Source of the DNA: Flavobacterium aciduliphilum
Lineage (GTDB): Bacteria; Bacteroidota; Bacteroidia; Flavobacteriales; Flavobacteriaceae
Reading direction: 5' to 3'
Assembly: GCF_003268855.1 (NCBI RefSeq)
Contig: NZ_QLSZ01000001.1
Location: 197,369-261,368, forward strand
DNA length: 64,000 bases
How positions within the stretch are numbered: the first letter of the stretch is position 1; each line of letters starts with the position of its first letter. The translations under genes were made by a program, and so were the position numbers. Shown here piece after piece: positions 24,597 through 33,312 of this stretch. Under the pieces are notes generated by a model that was given only the letters and a program-made list of their open reading frames with translations, had not been told where the DNA came from and searched no databases.

Positions 24597-26201
24597 ATGA
24601 TGAAAAAGATAATTCTTTGCTTCGTATGCCTTTTTAACCTAATAGCGCATGCCCACATCCTAAATTACGACCATCAAATTCTAAAACAATGGAACTTTAC
24701 TAAAGACCAGCGTATGGTTGAGGCTTCTTTCTCAATGATGAAGAACGGCAAGGTATATCTGGAAGATGCTCAAAACCATAGCATTTGTATTCCTTTCAAA
24801 AATTTATGTAAAAAAGATCAAACCTACGTTTTAAAAAGAGTGGCTCAAATACAAGCTTTAAATACGCCTAGAGTGAGTAGACTTCAGGAAAATCAATCCA
24901 ACGTTATAAAGCTATTTATGATTTTATTGATTTTAGTCGTTTTGACAATTGGCACCTACAAAAAAGTATCAGCCGCAAAAGCTAAATACTTCTATCCTAT
25001 CTTCGGTTTAGGAGCTTTATTTTCGCTGTACAGTTTTTCCAAAAAAATGAATACCATTACAGACCCTGCTTTCGTTAATGCGGCATTCACTCCTTTTATT
25101 CCTAATGTAGCAACTTCTTGGGACAATACCTATTTTTATGTAGAAAGTAAGGGAATTCCAAACCACACGATGATGGTAGGCATATCCAATCATGGATGGC
25201 AACAACAAGTACCTATTCCGCAGTGCTATATCGGAACAAATCATTGGAGCATTCCTTTAAATCCAGTAGTAGCCAGCACTCCTATTGCAATTGACAACGT
25301 TCACTTTACCCGAGGAGCGATTGCGATAGCAGCCAATGGAGTACCTATTTTCAACTATCACACCAATACAGGAGTCGATTCATATCTTGACGGACAATTG
25401 GATAATTATGGCGGACATTGTGGTCGTGGCGATGATTATCATTACCATATAGCTCCTTTACACTTATACAGTTTAGGACAAACAACAACCAATTTGCCTT
25501 GTGCCTTTTCACTTGACGGATATGCCGTATATGGTAGTGTAGAACCCGACGGAAGTCCCATGGCAACACTTGACACAAATCATGGCCATTATGGAACCAA
25601 TGGGATATACCATTATCATGGAACGATGACCGCGCCCTACATGATTGGAAATTTTGTAGGTCAAGTGACCGAAGATGCCACTTATCAACTAATCCCACAA
25701 GCAGCCGCTCATCCCGTTAGAAATGAAAATTGGACGCCTCTAAGCGGAGCCTTAATCACTTCATGTACTCCAAATACTCCAAATACAGGCTATACGGTTT
25801 CTTACACGTTAAACGGAACGCCAGGCTATGCCACCCAATTTGGTTGGAATGGGAGCACCTATACTTTTAATTATATTACACCAAGTGGCACCACAACGAC
25901 CAATTATAATGGTTTTACCCAATGCACCGTACCTGTCTTGACGAATGACGTTTTTGTATTAGACCAACAGATTTCGGTATATCCAAATCCGGCTCATGAC
26001 ACTATATTTATTGCTTACCAAGATAAAGACATGGCTCAAAACGTTCAAACTATATCCATTTACAACATAAAAGGAGCTTTAGTCTATAAAAGCCTTTCAG
26101 CAAAAACAGAACTAGAGGTTAGGTCACTAGCTTCAGGAACGTATTTTATCAAATTCCAGTTTTCTGATGTTGAAGTAACTAAAAAAATAATTGTCCGCTA
26201 G
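24597..26201 (+). CDS. YHYH domain protein with T9SS sorting domain
   Basis: A 534-residue protein. A signal peptide (about 1-18) is followed by a short domain (about 24-90) with VEASFSMMKNGKVYLED, then two hydrophobic helices near 103-122 and 131-148. The YHYH domain (about 160-390) has YHYH at 281-284 and again at 338-341, plus DTNHGHYGTNG. The C-terminal 85 residues, from VYPNPAHDTIFIAY to TKKIIVR, form a type A sorting domain. The many paired His residues suggest metal binding (inference). Internal membrane helices with a T9SS tail are an odd combination. The start could also be the second Met one codon later. Confidence 0.82.
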   Translation: MMKKIILCFVCLFNLIAHAHILNYDHQILKQWNFTKDQRMVEASFSMMKNGKVYLEDAQNHSICIPFKNLCKKDQTYVLKRVAQIQALNTPRVSRLQENQSNVIKLFMILLILVVLTIGTYKKVSAAKAKYFYPIFGLGALFSLYSFSKKMNTITDPAFVNAAFTPFIPNVATSWDNTYFYVESKGIPNHTMMVGISNHGWQQQVPIPQCYIGTNHWSIPLNPVVASTPIAIDNVHFTRGAIAIAANGVPIFNYHTNTGVDSYLDGQLDNYGGHCGRGDDYHYHIAPLHLYSLGQTTTNLPCAFSLDGYAVYGSVEPDGSPMATLDTNHGHYGTNGIYHYHGTMTAPYMIGNFVGQVTEDATYQLIPQAAAHPVRNENWTPLSGALITSCTPNTPNTGYTVSYTLNGTPGYATQFGWNGSTYTFNYITPSGTTTTNYNGFTQCTVPVLTNDVFVLDQQISVYPNPAHDTIFIAYQDKDMAQNVQTISIYNIKGALVYKSLSAKTELEVRSLASGTYFIKFQFSDVEVTKKIIVR

Positions 26202-26210
26202 TTTATTCTT

Positions 26211-27383
26211 ATGAAAACCTTTATGCTATGCTTATTAAGCTCGTTTTGTTGGGCTCAAGTAACAAAATCGATTGCTTTGCTTCCTGATACAGGACAGACC
26301 ACAAGCTATACAACCACTTTTGGAGAAGACAATGATTACTCCATTAATCCTCCTGCCTATACCAACAATGGCAATGGAACAGTGACCGATTTAGTCACAG
26401 GGTTGATGTGGCAACAAACCGATGGTGGAGAAATGACTATTGAAAATGCCTTTACTTATTGCGATAATTTAGTACTAGGCGGATTTGACGATTGGCGTCT
26501 GCCAACCCCAATGGAAGCCTACACTTTAATGATATTACAAAATAACAACCCCGCTTTAAATACAAGTTTTTTTACGACAACAGCTGCGGAATACTGGTGG
26601 ACAAATACTTATCAAGCCGGAGATAATACTAAAGTTTGGGTGACTAATTCTGGTGGAGGAATTGGCAATCACCCCAAATCAGAGACCATTAGCGCAGGAG
26701 GTACACATCATTTTCATGTGAGAGCGGTTCGAAATAGTTCCCCAAGCACACAACTTTCCAGTCGCTTTATTGACAATGCTGATGGCACTGTTACAGATCA
26801 AATAACACAACTTATTTGGCAAAAAACACCCAATACAAATGCTTTAACATGGGAAGAGGCTTTAACGTATGCTGAAAATTTAGTACTCGCCAACAATACT
26901 GATTGGAGGCTTCCCAACATAAAAGAATTGCAATCTTTAAACGATGAATCGCGCACAGCCCCTTCAACAAACACCTTTTTTTTCCCTTCCATTGGTGTAA
27001 AAAATTATTGGTCCTCCACAACATTAAAACCGAATCCTACCAACCCATCTAGTGCTTGGTATTGGAACACACAATATGGCATCACTACTTATGATGTAAA
27101 AAGCAATACCAACTATGCTCTTTGCGTTCGAGGGATTCCTACTACATTGTCAAGTCATGAAATTGGAACAAACTTTTCAAATACAATACTTAATCCATTC
27201 CATTCCAAAATAGTTCTAGAAAACAATATAAAGAATACTGATTTTCAATTAATTTCTCCAAATGGTGTCCTGATTTATGAAGGAACTAACCTAACAGAGC
27301 AAGATTTTTCATCGCTTCCAGAAGGAGTTTACTATCTAAAAAATCGTGAGACGAGGGACGTTTTTAAATTATTGAAAAACTAA
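26211..27383 (+). CDS. Double Lcl/DUF1566 domain exported protein
   Basis: A 390-residue protein with a short signal peptide (about 1-15, ending SFCWAQ). Two Lcl C-terminal (DUF1566) domains follow. The first (about 60-175) has VTDLVTGLMWQQTDGGEM and DDWRLPTPMEAYTLM. The second (about 190-305) has VTDQITQLIWQKTP and TDWRLPNIKELQSLNDES. The last 70 residues resemble a T9SS sorting domain (LPEGVYYLKNRETRDVFKLLK). DUF1566 has a C-type-lectin-like fold found in surface proteins. It sits 9 bases after the YHYH gene in the same operon. The ligand is unknown. Confidence 0.82.
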   Translation: MKTFMLCLLSSFCWAQVTKSIALLPDTGQTTSYTTTFGEDNDYSINPPAYTNNGNGTVTDLVTGLMWQQTDGGEMTIENAFTYCDNLVLGGFDDWRLPTPMEAYTLMILQNNNPALNTSFFTTTAAEYWWTNTYQAGDNTKVWVTNSGGGIGNHPKSETISAGGTHHFHVRAVRNSSPSTQLSSRFIDNADGTVTDQITQLIWQKTPNTNALTWEEALTYAENLVLANNTDWRLPNIKELQSLNDESRTAPSTNTFFFPSIGVKNYWSSTTLKPNPTNPSSAWYWNTQYGITTYDVKSNTNYALCVRGIPTTLSSHEIGTNFSNTILNPFHSKIVLENNIKNTDFQLISPNGVLIYEGTNLTEQDFSSLPEGVYYLKNRETRDVFKLLKN

Positions 27384-27385
27384 AC

Positions 27386-27938
27386 ATGGAAGGGCTTGTA
27401 TGGCAGTATAGTTCAATGGGTTGGCTTCATGCCATGCCTTGGGGCTATGATCATATTCTTTTTATTCTTTCCTTATTTTTAAGAAATTCGAACTATAAAT
27501 CACTTGGAATCCAATGCCTTTTTTTTACAATAGCGCATAGTATTTCTATGGGACTGGCAGCCTTTTTTACAATTTCAAACAGCACAATCATTGAACCCCT
27601 AATCGTACTTTCAATAGTTGCGGTTTCAATAGAAAATATAATAAGCCTAAAACCACATCCCTTCGATTTTGGTATCATATTTTTCTTTGGTCTGGTTCAT
27701 GGGTTAGGATTTGCCAATGCACTACAAACCATTGGACTTCCAAAAGAACATTTCTTTGCTGCCTTATTCTCTTTTAATATTGGGTTGAATTGGCACAAAT
27801 TAGCCTCCTTTTTCTTGCCCAGTTTCTGGTTCATAAATGGAAAAAAAGGATACTTACCATGCTAAAATTGTCTTTCCAGCCTCTTGGGGTATCTGCGTGA
27901 TCGTTTTATATTGGTGTATTGATAGAATTTTTATTTAG
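27386..27938 (+). pseudogene. HupE/UreJ-type membrane protein, broken by two frameshifts
   Basis: The open frame from the ATG at 27386 stops at 27865 after 159 codons. Up to residue 133 it is a good HupE/UreJ_2 protein, with HAMPWGYDHILFILSLFL near 15-32 and several membrane helices. The family sequence then continues in the next frame from 27784 (VELAQISLLFLAQFL...) and in the third frame from 27864 (KIVFPASWGICVIVLYWCID), stopping at 27936-27938. Both breaks are single-base losses in short homopolymers (GGG at 27782-27784, AAAA at 27864-27867). Restored length is about 185 residues, normal for the family. Sequencing error or recent gene loss are both possible. HupE-like proteins may carry nickel or cobalt. 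It is the last gene of the sigma-factor operon. Confidence 0.8.
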
Positions 27939-28033
27939 AAAGAGCCTTTTTAATTTTTACTCTAATTAAAATGATTTAAAAATCTGGATTACAATTCTAT
28001 ACCCCTAACACAATAAACAACATCAATTATAAC

Positions 28034-28122
28034 TAAACCTTTCTTAACTCTTCAATTAATGCCTCAATATCTTCTTTAGTGTTGTGGTGACTGAAAGAAA
28101 TACGTAAATTTAGAGTTTCTAA
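28034..28122 (-). pseudogene. Displaced 3' end of a cysteine desulfurase gene
   Basis: On the minus strand this encodes LRISFSHHNTKEDIEALIEE followed by LRKV and a TAG stop. It is a diverged copy of the C-terminus of the gene at 28676-29797, which ends LRISFSHYNTKEDIEALIEG then LRGV. By hand alignment 66 of 71 bases match between 28034-28104 and 28677-28747, in the same orientation. The two copies flank the gene at 28134-28679 as direct repeats. It has no start of its own. Confidence 0.82.
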
Positions 28123-28133
28123 ATTCAAACTAA

Positions 28134-28679
28134 ATGAGGAAAAATATTTTATTTTTAATACTTTGCTGTTGTACATGTTGGAATTTACATTCTCAAGAAA
28201 ATATCACAGCCAATCAATATAACATTAATCAAAAAATAGTCGTAACCTCAATAGTCTTGGAGATACATCACTCTGCTATTTACACAAAACCATCTCTTGA
28301 TAACGAAGGTAAAGTTAAAATCACTACAACACCAATAAGTGTCACTCTTTGTAGAAAAAACAATAAAGAAAGTTATTACTATTTCAACTATTCAGAAGTT
28401 GCATCTGACACTTTGAGTCTCGATAAAGAAAAAATCGTTTTATTCAATACTAAAATTTTTGATTCCATTGTTAAAAAACTCAATACCATTAAGATAAATA
28501 AAATGCAACCTGATGATTTCAATACCTTTGACGGTTCAAGTTATTACTTGAGTTTTTCTAGTGAAAATTATAAAGTTTCATTAGAAGCTTATAGTCCACA
28601 ATCTAGAACTAACTTAAGAAATCTTAAAGAGTTTTTAGAAGTTTGCGAGTTAATCTCGAATTTGACACACTACTATTAA
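28134..28679 (+). CDS. Exported protein of unknown function, inserted beside cysteine desulfurase
   Basis: A 181-residue protein I do not recognise. Residues 1-20 form a signal peptide with an unusual Cys run (LCCCTCWNLHSQ). The mature part is polar and AT-rich in codon use, with EIHHSAIYTKPSLDNEG and many Lys, Asn and Ser residues. No lipobox fits well and no catalytic motif is seen. Its stop codon overlaps the stop of the convergent cysteine desulfurase gene by 3 bases. It lies between two direct copies of that gene's 3' end, so it probably arrived by recombination. Confidence 0.65.
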   Translation: MRKNILFLILCCCTCWNLHSQENITANQYNINQKIVVTSIVLEIHHSAIYTKPSLDNEGKVKITTTPISVTLCRKNNKESYYYFNYSEVASDTLSLDKEKIVLFNTKIFDSIVKKLNTIKINKMQPDDFNTFDGSSYYLSFSSENYKVSLEAYSPQSRTNLRNLKEFLEVCELISNLTHYY

Positions 28680-29797
28680 ACCCCTCTTAACCCTTCAATT
28701 AATGCCTCAATATCCTCTTTAGTGTTGTAGTGACTGAAAGAAATACGCAAACTCGGTTTTTTCAAATCCTCTTCCAAAAGAATTTCTGCTAAAACGTGTG
28801 AGGGTTTAACACTCCCACTCTGACAAGCACTGCCCCGTGACACTGCAATTCCTTTCATATCAAGATTAAACAAAATCATAGCCGTTTTTTCTTCTGAAAA
28901 AGGCAATACCACATTCAAAATATTGTAAAAAGTATCGCCACCGTTTACTTTTAAACCAGGGAAGTTCAACTTTAACTGAGATTCGCAATAATTCTTTAAT
29001 TCAGAGATAAAAGCACGATCAGAATCCAAATGCTCGTAGGCCAACGCTAAAGCCTTTGCCATTCCGGCGACTTGATGCACCGCTTCGGTTCCAGCACGAA
29101 GCCCTTTTTCTTGTTCGCCACCAAAAAGAAAGGGTTGTAAAACAATACCTTTTCTTACATATACAAAACCCACACCTTTTGGTCCATGAAATTTGTGGGC
29201 ACTCGCCACCACAAAATCAACTGAAAGCTCATGTAAATTGAATTCTGTTTTACCCACTGATTGAACCGTATCACAATGAAATAACGCATTATATTGATGA
29301 CAAAGACGCCCCACTTTTTCAATATCTAGAACCGTTCCTATTTCGTTATTTACATGCATTAAAGTAACCAATGTCTTTCCTTCTTTTTGAAGCAGTGCTT
29401 CTAGTTGAGCTAAATCTATCGTCCCGTTTGGCAAAATAGTAACAAAATCAACCGCAACCCCATATACTCGTTGAAGATGATTTACAGTATATAACGTAGC
29501 ATGATGTTCGATTTTACTTGTAATGATTCTTTCTATTTTAAGGTCCTTTACCGCGTTTTTAAGAATCCAATTGCTTGCCTCGGTAGCATTTGAAGTAAAT
29601 ATAAGCTCTTGTGCAGCACACCCCATACATTTAGCTATGGTTTTCCTAGAGGTTTCCAAAATGGTTTTAGCGCTTCTTCCAAAACTATGGGTTGACGAAG
29701 GATTCCCAAAGTCATTTTGAAGAACATTCACCATTTCGGAAATAACTTCTGGTCGAAGTTGGGTAGTTGCTGCGTTATCTAAATAGATTTTTTTCAT
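28676..29797 (-). CDS. Cysteine desulfurase (NifS/IscS-like)
   Basis: A PLP enzyme that converts cysteine to alanine and delivers sulfur for Fe-S clusters or tRNA thiolation. The 373 residues show YLDNAATTQLRPEV at the start, the PLP Lys202 in SAHKFHGPKG, and the sulfur-carrying Cys325 in RGSACQSGS. It is shorter than IscS (404) and close to NifS-like forms in Bacteroidota. No scaffold gene is adjacent, so the pathway is not fixed. The 3' end may be a recombinant, since a diverged copy of its last 25 codons lies 640 bases further out. Confidence 0.92.
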   Translation of the reverse strand: MKKIYLDNAATTQLRPEVISEMVNVLQNDFGNPSSTHSFGRSAKTILETSRKTIAKCMGCAAQELIFTSNATEASNWILKNAVKDLKIERIITSKIEHHATLYTVNHLQRVYGVAVDFVTILPNGTIDLAQLEALLQKEGKTLVTLMHVNNEIGTVLDIEKVGRLCHQYNALFHCDTVQSVGKTEFNLHELSVDFVVASAHKFHGPKGVGFVYVRKGIVLQPFLFGGEQEKGLRAGTEAVHQVAGMAKALALAYEHLDSDRAFISELKNYCESQLKLNFPGLKVNGGDTFYNILNVVLPFSEEKTAMILFNLDMKGIAVSRGSACQSGSVKPSHVLAEILLEEDLKKPSLRISFSHYNTKEDIEALIEGLRGV

Positions 29798-29837
29798 AGC
29801 CTTTTTTGAACGACAAAATTACAACTTTAAGCTGTTT

Positions 29838-30407
29838 TTATTTTACATTTTGTTTGAAATATACTTCGGTGGCTCCTAATCCATATTTTTGATAATTGGC
29901 ATCTTGAAATGAAATAGTATCATACCGCTTCAACATAAAATCCAATTCAGCCTTCAAAACCCCTTCACCCACACCATGGATAAAAACAATTTTTGGGATG
30001 CGATTTTTTATAGCAAATTCGATATGTCTTTTGGCTGTATCTGTCTGTATTGAAAGGATATCAAAATTAGAAAGGCCTTTGTAATTTTTTACCAATTTTT
30101 CAATATGCAAATCAAATTCTGGTATCCCTCTTTCTGTTTTATCTGACTTAAAAGCAGGTGCGTTTTGTTTTTTTGGAGGCAAAACATCAATCGTTTTGTA
30201 ATTCAAAGTTTTACTTCCTATAATTGATTTTAAATCATTGGTATTGTTTATTTTAATTAATTCATTGACAAAATATGTCATCACAAATTTATCTGTAGTT
30301 TCTATAGTTATTTCATTATTTTTGACAGCAATCACAACACCATCAATAGCATCATCTAACACCGATACCTTATCCCCTATTTCAAATTTCTTCGTGGTCA
30401 TCATCAT
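29838..30407 (-). CDS. Smr domain protein (DUF2027 type)
   Basis: A 189-residue protein. The N-terminal part (about 5-55) is a small beta-barrel-like segment (IGDKVSVLDDAIDGVVIAVK). The C-terminal 85 residues are an Smr domain with FDLHIEKL, IPKIVFIHGVGEGVLKAEL and ATEVYFKQ. Smr domains are nucleases or nucleic-acid-binding modules of the MutS2 type; the function in this Bacteroidota form is unknown. Three ATG codons stand in a row at the start. The first overlaps the upstream small gene by 26 bases. Confidence 0.87.
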   Translation of the reverse strand: MMMTTKKFEIGDKVSVLDDAIDGVVIAVKNNEITIETTDKFVMTYFVNELIKINNTNDLKSIIGSKTLNYKTIDVLPPKKQNAPAFKSDKTERGIPEFDLHIEKLVKNYKGLSNFDILSIQTDTAKRHIEFAIKNRIPKIVFIHGVGEGVLKAELDFMLKRYDTISFQDANYQKYGLGATEVYFKQNVK

Positions 30408-30564
30408 TATTTTTAGGCGGTATTTTCGAAGACAATTTCATCATACCAAACATAAAGACAGCCACACATAGTACTGTTACAATAACGTTGGGATGTTCAC
30501 TTTTTTGTTGGTAAAAAGCGACAAACAGTGCCACCAACATGATAGGAATTCTAAACTTTTTCAT
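30382..30564 (-). CDS. Small conserved membrane protein (60 aa)
   Basis: A 60-residue protein with two membrane helices (about 5-20 and 26-44) and an acidic tail (NNDDDHEE). It overlaps the Smr gene by 26 bases in a different frame, which is typical of translational coupling. I recall a similar small protein beside the Smr/DUF2027 gene in other flavobacteria, but no function is known. Confidence 0.65.
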   Translation of the reverse strand: MKKFRIPIMLVALFVAFYQQKSEHPNVIVTVLCVAVFMFGMMKLSSKIPPKNNDDDHEEI

Positions 30565-30655
30565 CGTCTATTTTTTAGAAATCAAAAATATAAAACTTAT
30601 AGTACATAGTCGTTCTTTATTTTTTTATTTGTAAAATTGTCCAAAGATTTTAGGA

Positions 30656-30946
30656 ATGGAAAAATACATGCTTCCTTGTTTGTTTAAAAAACTATTTGGC
30701 TTTGATTGTATTGGCTGTGGTTTTCAACGTGCTTTAAATTTTCTAATCCATGGTGACGTCCAAAAAGCTTTTCTGACATACCCACCTATTTTTACCTCGC
30801 TACTATTTTTTTTATCCTTGGGAGTCTTTATATTTACCAAAAAAAGAAACACCCACAAATGGGTAGTTGCATTAGCGATTCTCAACAGTGTGGTCATGCT
30901 CGTTTCTTATATTTACAAAATGCGTTTTTATTTTAATTTACAATAA
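30656..30946 (+). CDS. DUF2752 family membrane protein
   Basis: A 96-residue protein with the DUF2752 signature: MLPCLFKKLFGFDCIGCGFQRA (residues 5-26), where three Cys and the GCGFQRA block are conserved. Two or three membrane helices follow. The function is unknown. It starts a two-gene unit with the CCC-motif protein 3 bases downstream. Confidence 0.9.
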   Translation: MEKYMLPCLFKKLFGFDCIGCGFQRALNFLIHGDVQKAFLTYPPIFTSLLFFLSLGVFIFTKKRNTHKWVVALAILNSVVMLVSYIYKMRFYFNLQ

Positions 30947-30949
30947 ACT

Positions 30950-31279
30950 ATGGAACAAAACAAACTTCCGAATGCGACTGCCGTTTTGGTGTTAGGTATT
31001 TTTTCAATTTTAACTTGTTGTTGTTATGGTATAGGCCTCGTTTTTGGGGTTATTGCCCTTTTTCTAGCCGCGAGTGATTTGAAATTATATCGCAACGCTC
31101 CAGAAAGATTTCACAATTACAACAATTTAAACGTGGGTAGAATTCTATCCATCATCGGTATTGTTTTAAGTGCATTAATGATTCTTATGATCATTTGGAT
31201 GATTAATGTGGTGGGGATGGACGCTTTAGGAAACGAAGATCTTATGCGTGAGCGTATGCAGGATTATCTAGGGAAATAA
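30950..31279 (+). CDS. CCC-motif membrane protein
   Basis: A 109-residue protein with two membrane segments. The first contains the CCC motif (FSILTCCCYGIGLVFGVIAL, about 18-37). The tail from 93 on is polar (NEDLMRERMQDYLGK). Such proteins usually follow DUF2752 genes in Bacteroidota. The function is unknown. Confidence 0.85.
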   Translation: MEQNKLPNATAVLVLGIFSILTCCCYGIGLVFGVIALFLAASDLKLYRNAPERFHNYNNLNVGRILSIIGIVLSALMILMIIWMINVVGMDALGNEDLMRERMQDYLGK

Positions 31280-31297
31280 ACGCCCAACTTTAAATAC

Positions 31298-31334
31298 AAA
31301 AAGGGCTTTCTATAATCACGAAAGCCCTTTTTTG
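31298..31334. terminator. Bidirectional intrinsic terminator
   Basis: AAAGGGCTTTC, loop TATAATCAC, then GAAAGCCCTTT, with A and T runs. It separates the convergent CCC-motif and DUF5362 genes. Confidence 0.92.
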
Positions 31335-31349
31335 TATATTTCTGTTACA

Positions 31350-31790
31350 TTACATCTTCGGAATGTGAGAAGCCGCTGTGGCTACAATACCAATGATTAA
31401 GATGATGTACAAAGACAAAATAACAATAATTGAAATTCCGAGGTATTTATGATGTGATTTTAAATACTGTAATGCGGTGGAAACCATATCCGAACTCGAA
31501 TTAAGCAAGGCATGTTTCATATCTGACGCATAGCGATACAAATAGTACACTGGAGGAAAATAAATTCCAGCCATGATGACGTAGAAAAAAGTGATAAATT
31601 GTTTGATATTGGCAAAAGGACCATCACCCATGGGCAAGGCTGACATCACAGAACCCATCATGAGTCCAGCCAACAGCATAAATCCAATACCAATAAATCC
31701 CATAACCGCTAAAAATGTACACCATTTGGCACTACTCTCTAAAGCTTCTATAGCTTGTTCGTTTAATTCTAACTTCGATTGATTTTCCAT
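31350..31790 (-). CDS. DUF5362 family membrane protein
   Basis: A 146-residue protein with three membrane helices (about 24-48, 62-82 and 118-140). Features I associate with DUF5362 are the segment SAKWCTFLAVMGFIGIGFM and PPVYYLYRYASDMKHAL. The function is unknown. It lies 15 bases after rocD on the same strand and may share its transcript. Confidence 0.8.
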   Translation of the reverse strand: MENQSKLELNEQAIEALESSAKWCTFLAVMGFIGIGFMLLAGLMMGSVMSALPMGDGPFANIKQFITFFYVIMAGIYFPPVYYLYRYASDMKHALLNSSSDMVSTALQYLKSHHKYLGISIIVILSLYIILIIGIVATAASHIPKM

Positions 31791-31805
31791 ATTTAATGTA
31801 TTTGG

Positions 31806-33086
31806 TTACTTTTCAAAGGCTTGTAGGGTACGAGTAATAATCCCTATACAATCCAATAATTGGGGTTCATTCATCACTAAAGGCGGAGCGAAACGAATAA
31901 TATTTCCGTGTGTAGGTTTTGCCAACAATCCGTTTTCAGCCAATTTCATACAAATATTCCAAGCCGTATCGCTTTCTTCCGTGTCGTTGATTACGATAGC
32001 ATTTAGCAATCCTTTACCACGTACTAAAGTGGCTATAGTAGAAGTCTTAATATACTCGCCTATTTTTTCTCTAAAGAGGTTTCCTAAACGACGTGCATTT
32101 TGAGATAATTGTTCTTCTTGAACTACTTCCAAAGCAGCAATAGCTACCGCAGCTGCCACCGGATTTCCTCCAAAAGTAGAACCGTGTTGCCCTGGTTTGA
32201 TGACATTCATAATTGCATCATTGGCTAAAACCGCTGAAACGGGATAAGCCCCACCAGATAAAGCCTTCCCTAGAATTAATATGTCTGGGGTAACATAGGT
32301 GGCTTGCTTTTCACAAGCCTTTTCACAGGTACAGTTTCCGCATACGGCCAAAATAGAACCTGTTCGCGCAATACCCGTTTGCACTTCATCGGCAATAAAC
32401 AAGACATTGTGAGCGTCACAAAGTGCTTTAGCTTTAGCTAAATAATCTTCTGCGGGTTTGTAAACTCCAGCTTCACCTTGAATAGGTTCTACAAGAAATC
32501 CAGCAATGTTTTTAGACGATTGAAGCGCTTTTTCTAACGCCTCGGTGTCATTATAAGGAATTTTAATAAATCCAGCCGTATAGGGTCCGAAATTCTTTCT
32601 AGCATTTTCATCGTTTGAGAACGAAATGATGGTCGTTGTTCTTCCATGGAAGTTTCCGTCACAAACAATAATTTGCGCTTCGTTTTCATGAATTCCTTTT
32701 TTCTCATACGCCCATTTTCTACAGATTTTCAAAGCTGTTTCTACCGCTTCAGCCCCCGTATTCATGGGCAATACTTTATCAAAACCAAAATACTTAGTTA
32801 CATATTCTTCATAAACCCCTAATTTATCATTGTAAAACGCACGAGATGTTAGGGTTAAGGTTTGCGCTTGGTTGACCATAGCGCCTACAATCTTGGGATG
32901 GCAATGTCCTTGATTGACTGCGGAATATGCGGAAAGAAAATCGTAATACTTTTTCCCTTCAACATCCCAAACATACACTCCCTCTCCTCTACTCAACACT
33001 ACAGGTAGCGGATGATAATTGTGAGCTCCATATTGATCTTCTAAAGCAATCGCTTCTGCAGAACTCATTTTTTCTAAAACTGACAT
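31806..33086 (-). CDS. rocD: Ornithine--oxo-acid transaminase
   Basis: A PLP enzyme that transfers the delta-amino group of ornithine to 2-oxoglutarate, giving glutamate semialdehyde for proline/glutamate metabolism. The 426 residues show [17 protein letters not shown] near 48-64, [13 protein letters not shown] near 231-243, and PLP Lys274 in [14 protein letters not shown]. An unusual insert before Lys274 carries Cys249, Cys252, Cys254 and Cys258 ([10 protein letters not shown]), which could bind metal. I recall similar Cys inserts in some flavobacterial members. Otherwise length and motifs are normal. Confidence 0.93.
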   Translation of the reverse strand: MSVLEKMSSAEAIALEDQYGAHNYHPLPVVLSRGEGVYVWDVEGKKYYDFLSAYSAVNQGHCHPKIVGAMVNQAQTLTLTSRAFYNDKLGVYEEYVTKYFGFDKVLPMNTGAEAVETALKICRKWAYEKKGIHENEAQIIVCDGNFHGRTTTIISFSNDENARKNFGPYTAGFIKIPYNDTEALEKALQSSKNIAGFLVEPIQGEAGVYKPAEDYLAKAKALCDAHNVLFIADEVQTGIARTGSILAVCGNCTCEKACEKQATYVTPDILILGKALSGGAYPVSAVLANDAIMNVIKPGQHGSTFGGNPVAAAVAIAALEVVQEEQLSQNARRLGNLFREKIGEYIKTSTIATLVRGKGLLNAIVINDTEESDTAWNICMKLAENGLLAKPTHGNIIRFAPPLVMNEPQLLDCIGIITRTLQAFEK

Positions 33087-33199
33087 AAAATTTTTGTTAT
33101 TGATTTTTTAAATCGCAATTCCTTCTTGTGGAGAGAAATCATCCATCATGCAGCAAATGTATAAAAAAGATTCTTATTTCTAAGGGGCAAAGGTTCAAA

Positions 33200-33299
33200 G
33201 GTACTGAGACACTGAGTCTTTTTAGATTCTTATGCTCTTAGAGCCTCTCTCTTATCTTTTGATGTTTTTATTATCTTAGTACCTCAGCACCTCAGTACC
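33200..33299. repeat. Inverted repeat GGTACTGAG.../...CTCAGTACC
   Basis: GGTACTGAGACACTGAG (33200-33216) is nearly complementary to CTCAGCACCTCAGTACC (33283-33299), with three mismatches. It lies downstream of the DUF1003 gene on the minus strand and may act as a terminator or be a dispersed repeat. There is no other feature in 33087-33312. Confidence 0.6.
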
Positions 33300-33312
33300 T
33301 CAACTTAACAAA

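Noticed and set aside
27784..27938. Programmed ribosomal frameshifting in the HupE gene
   Set aside because: Two shifts would be needed, and neither site (ATTGGGTTG, GCTAAAATT) has a slippery heptamer with a following hairpin. Base loss or sequence error is simpler.
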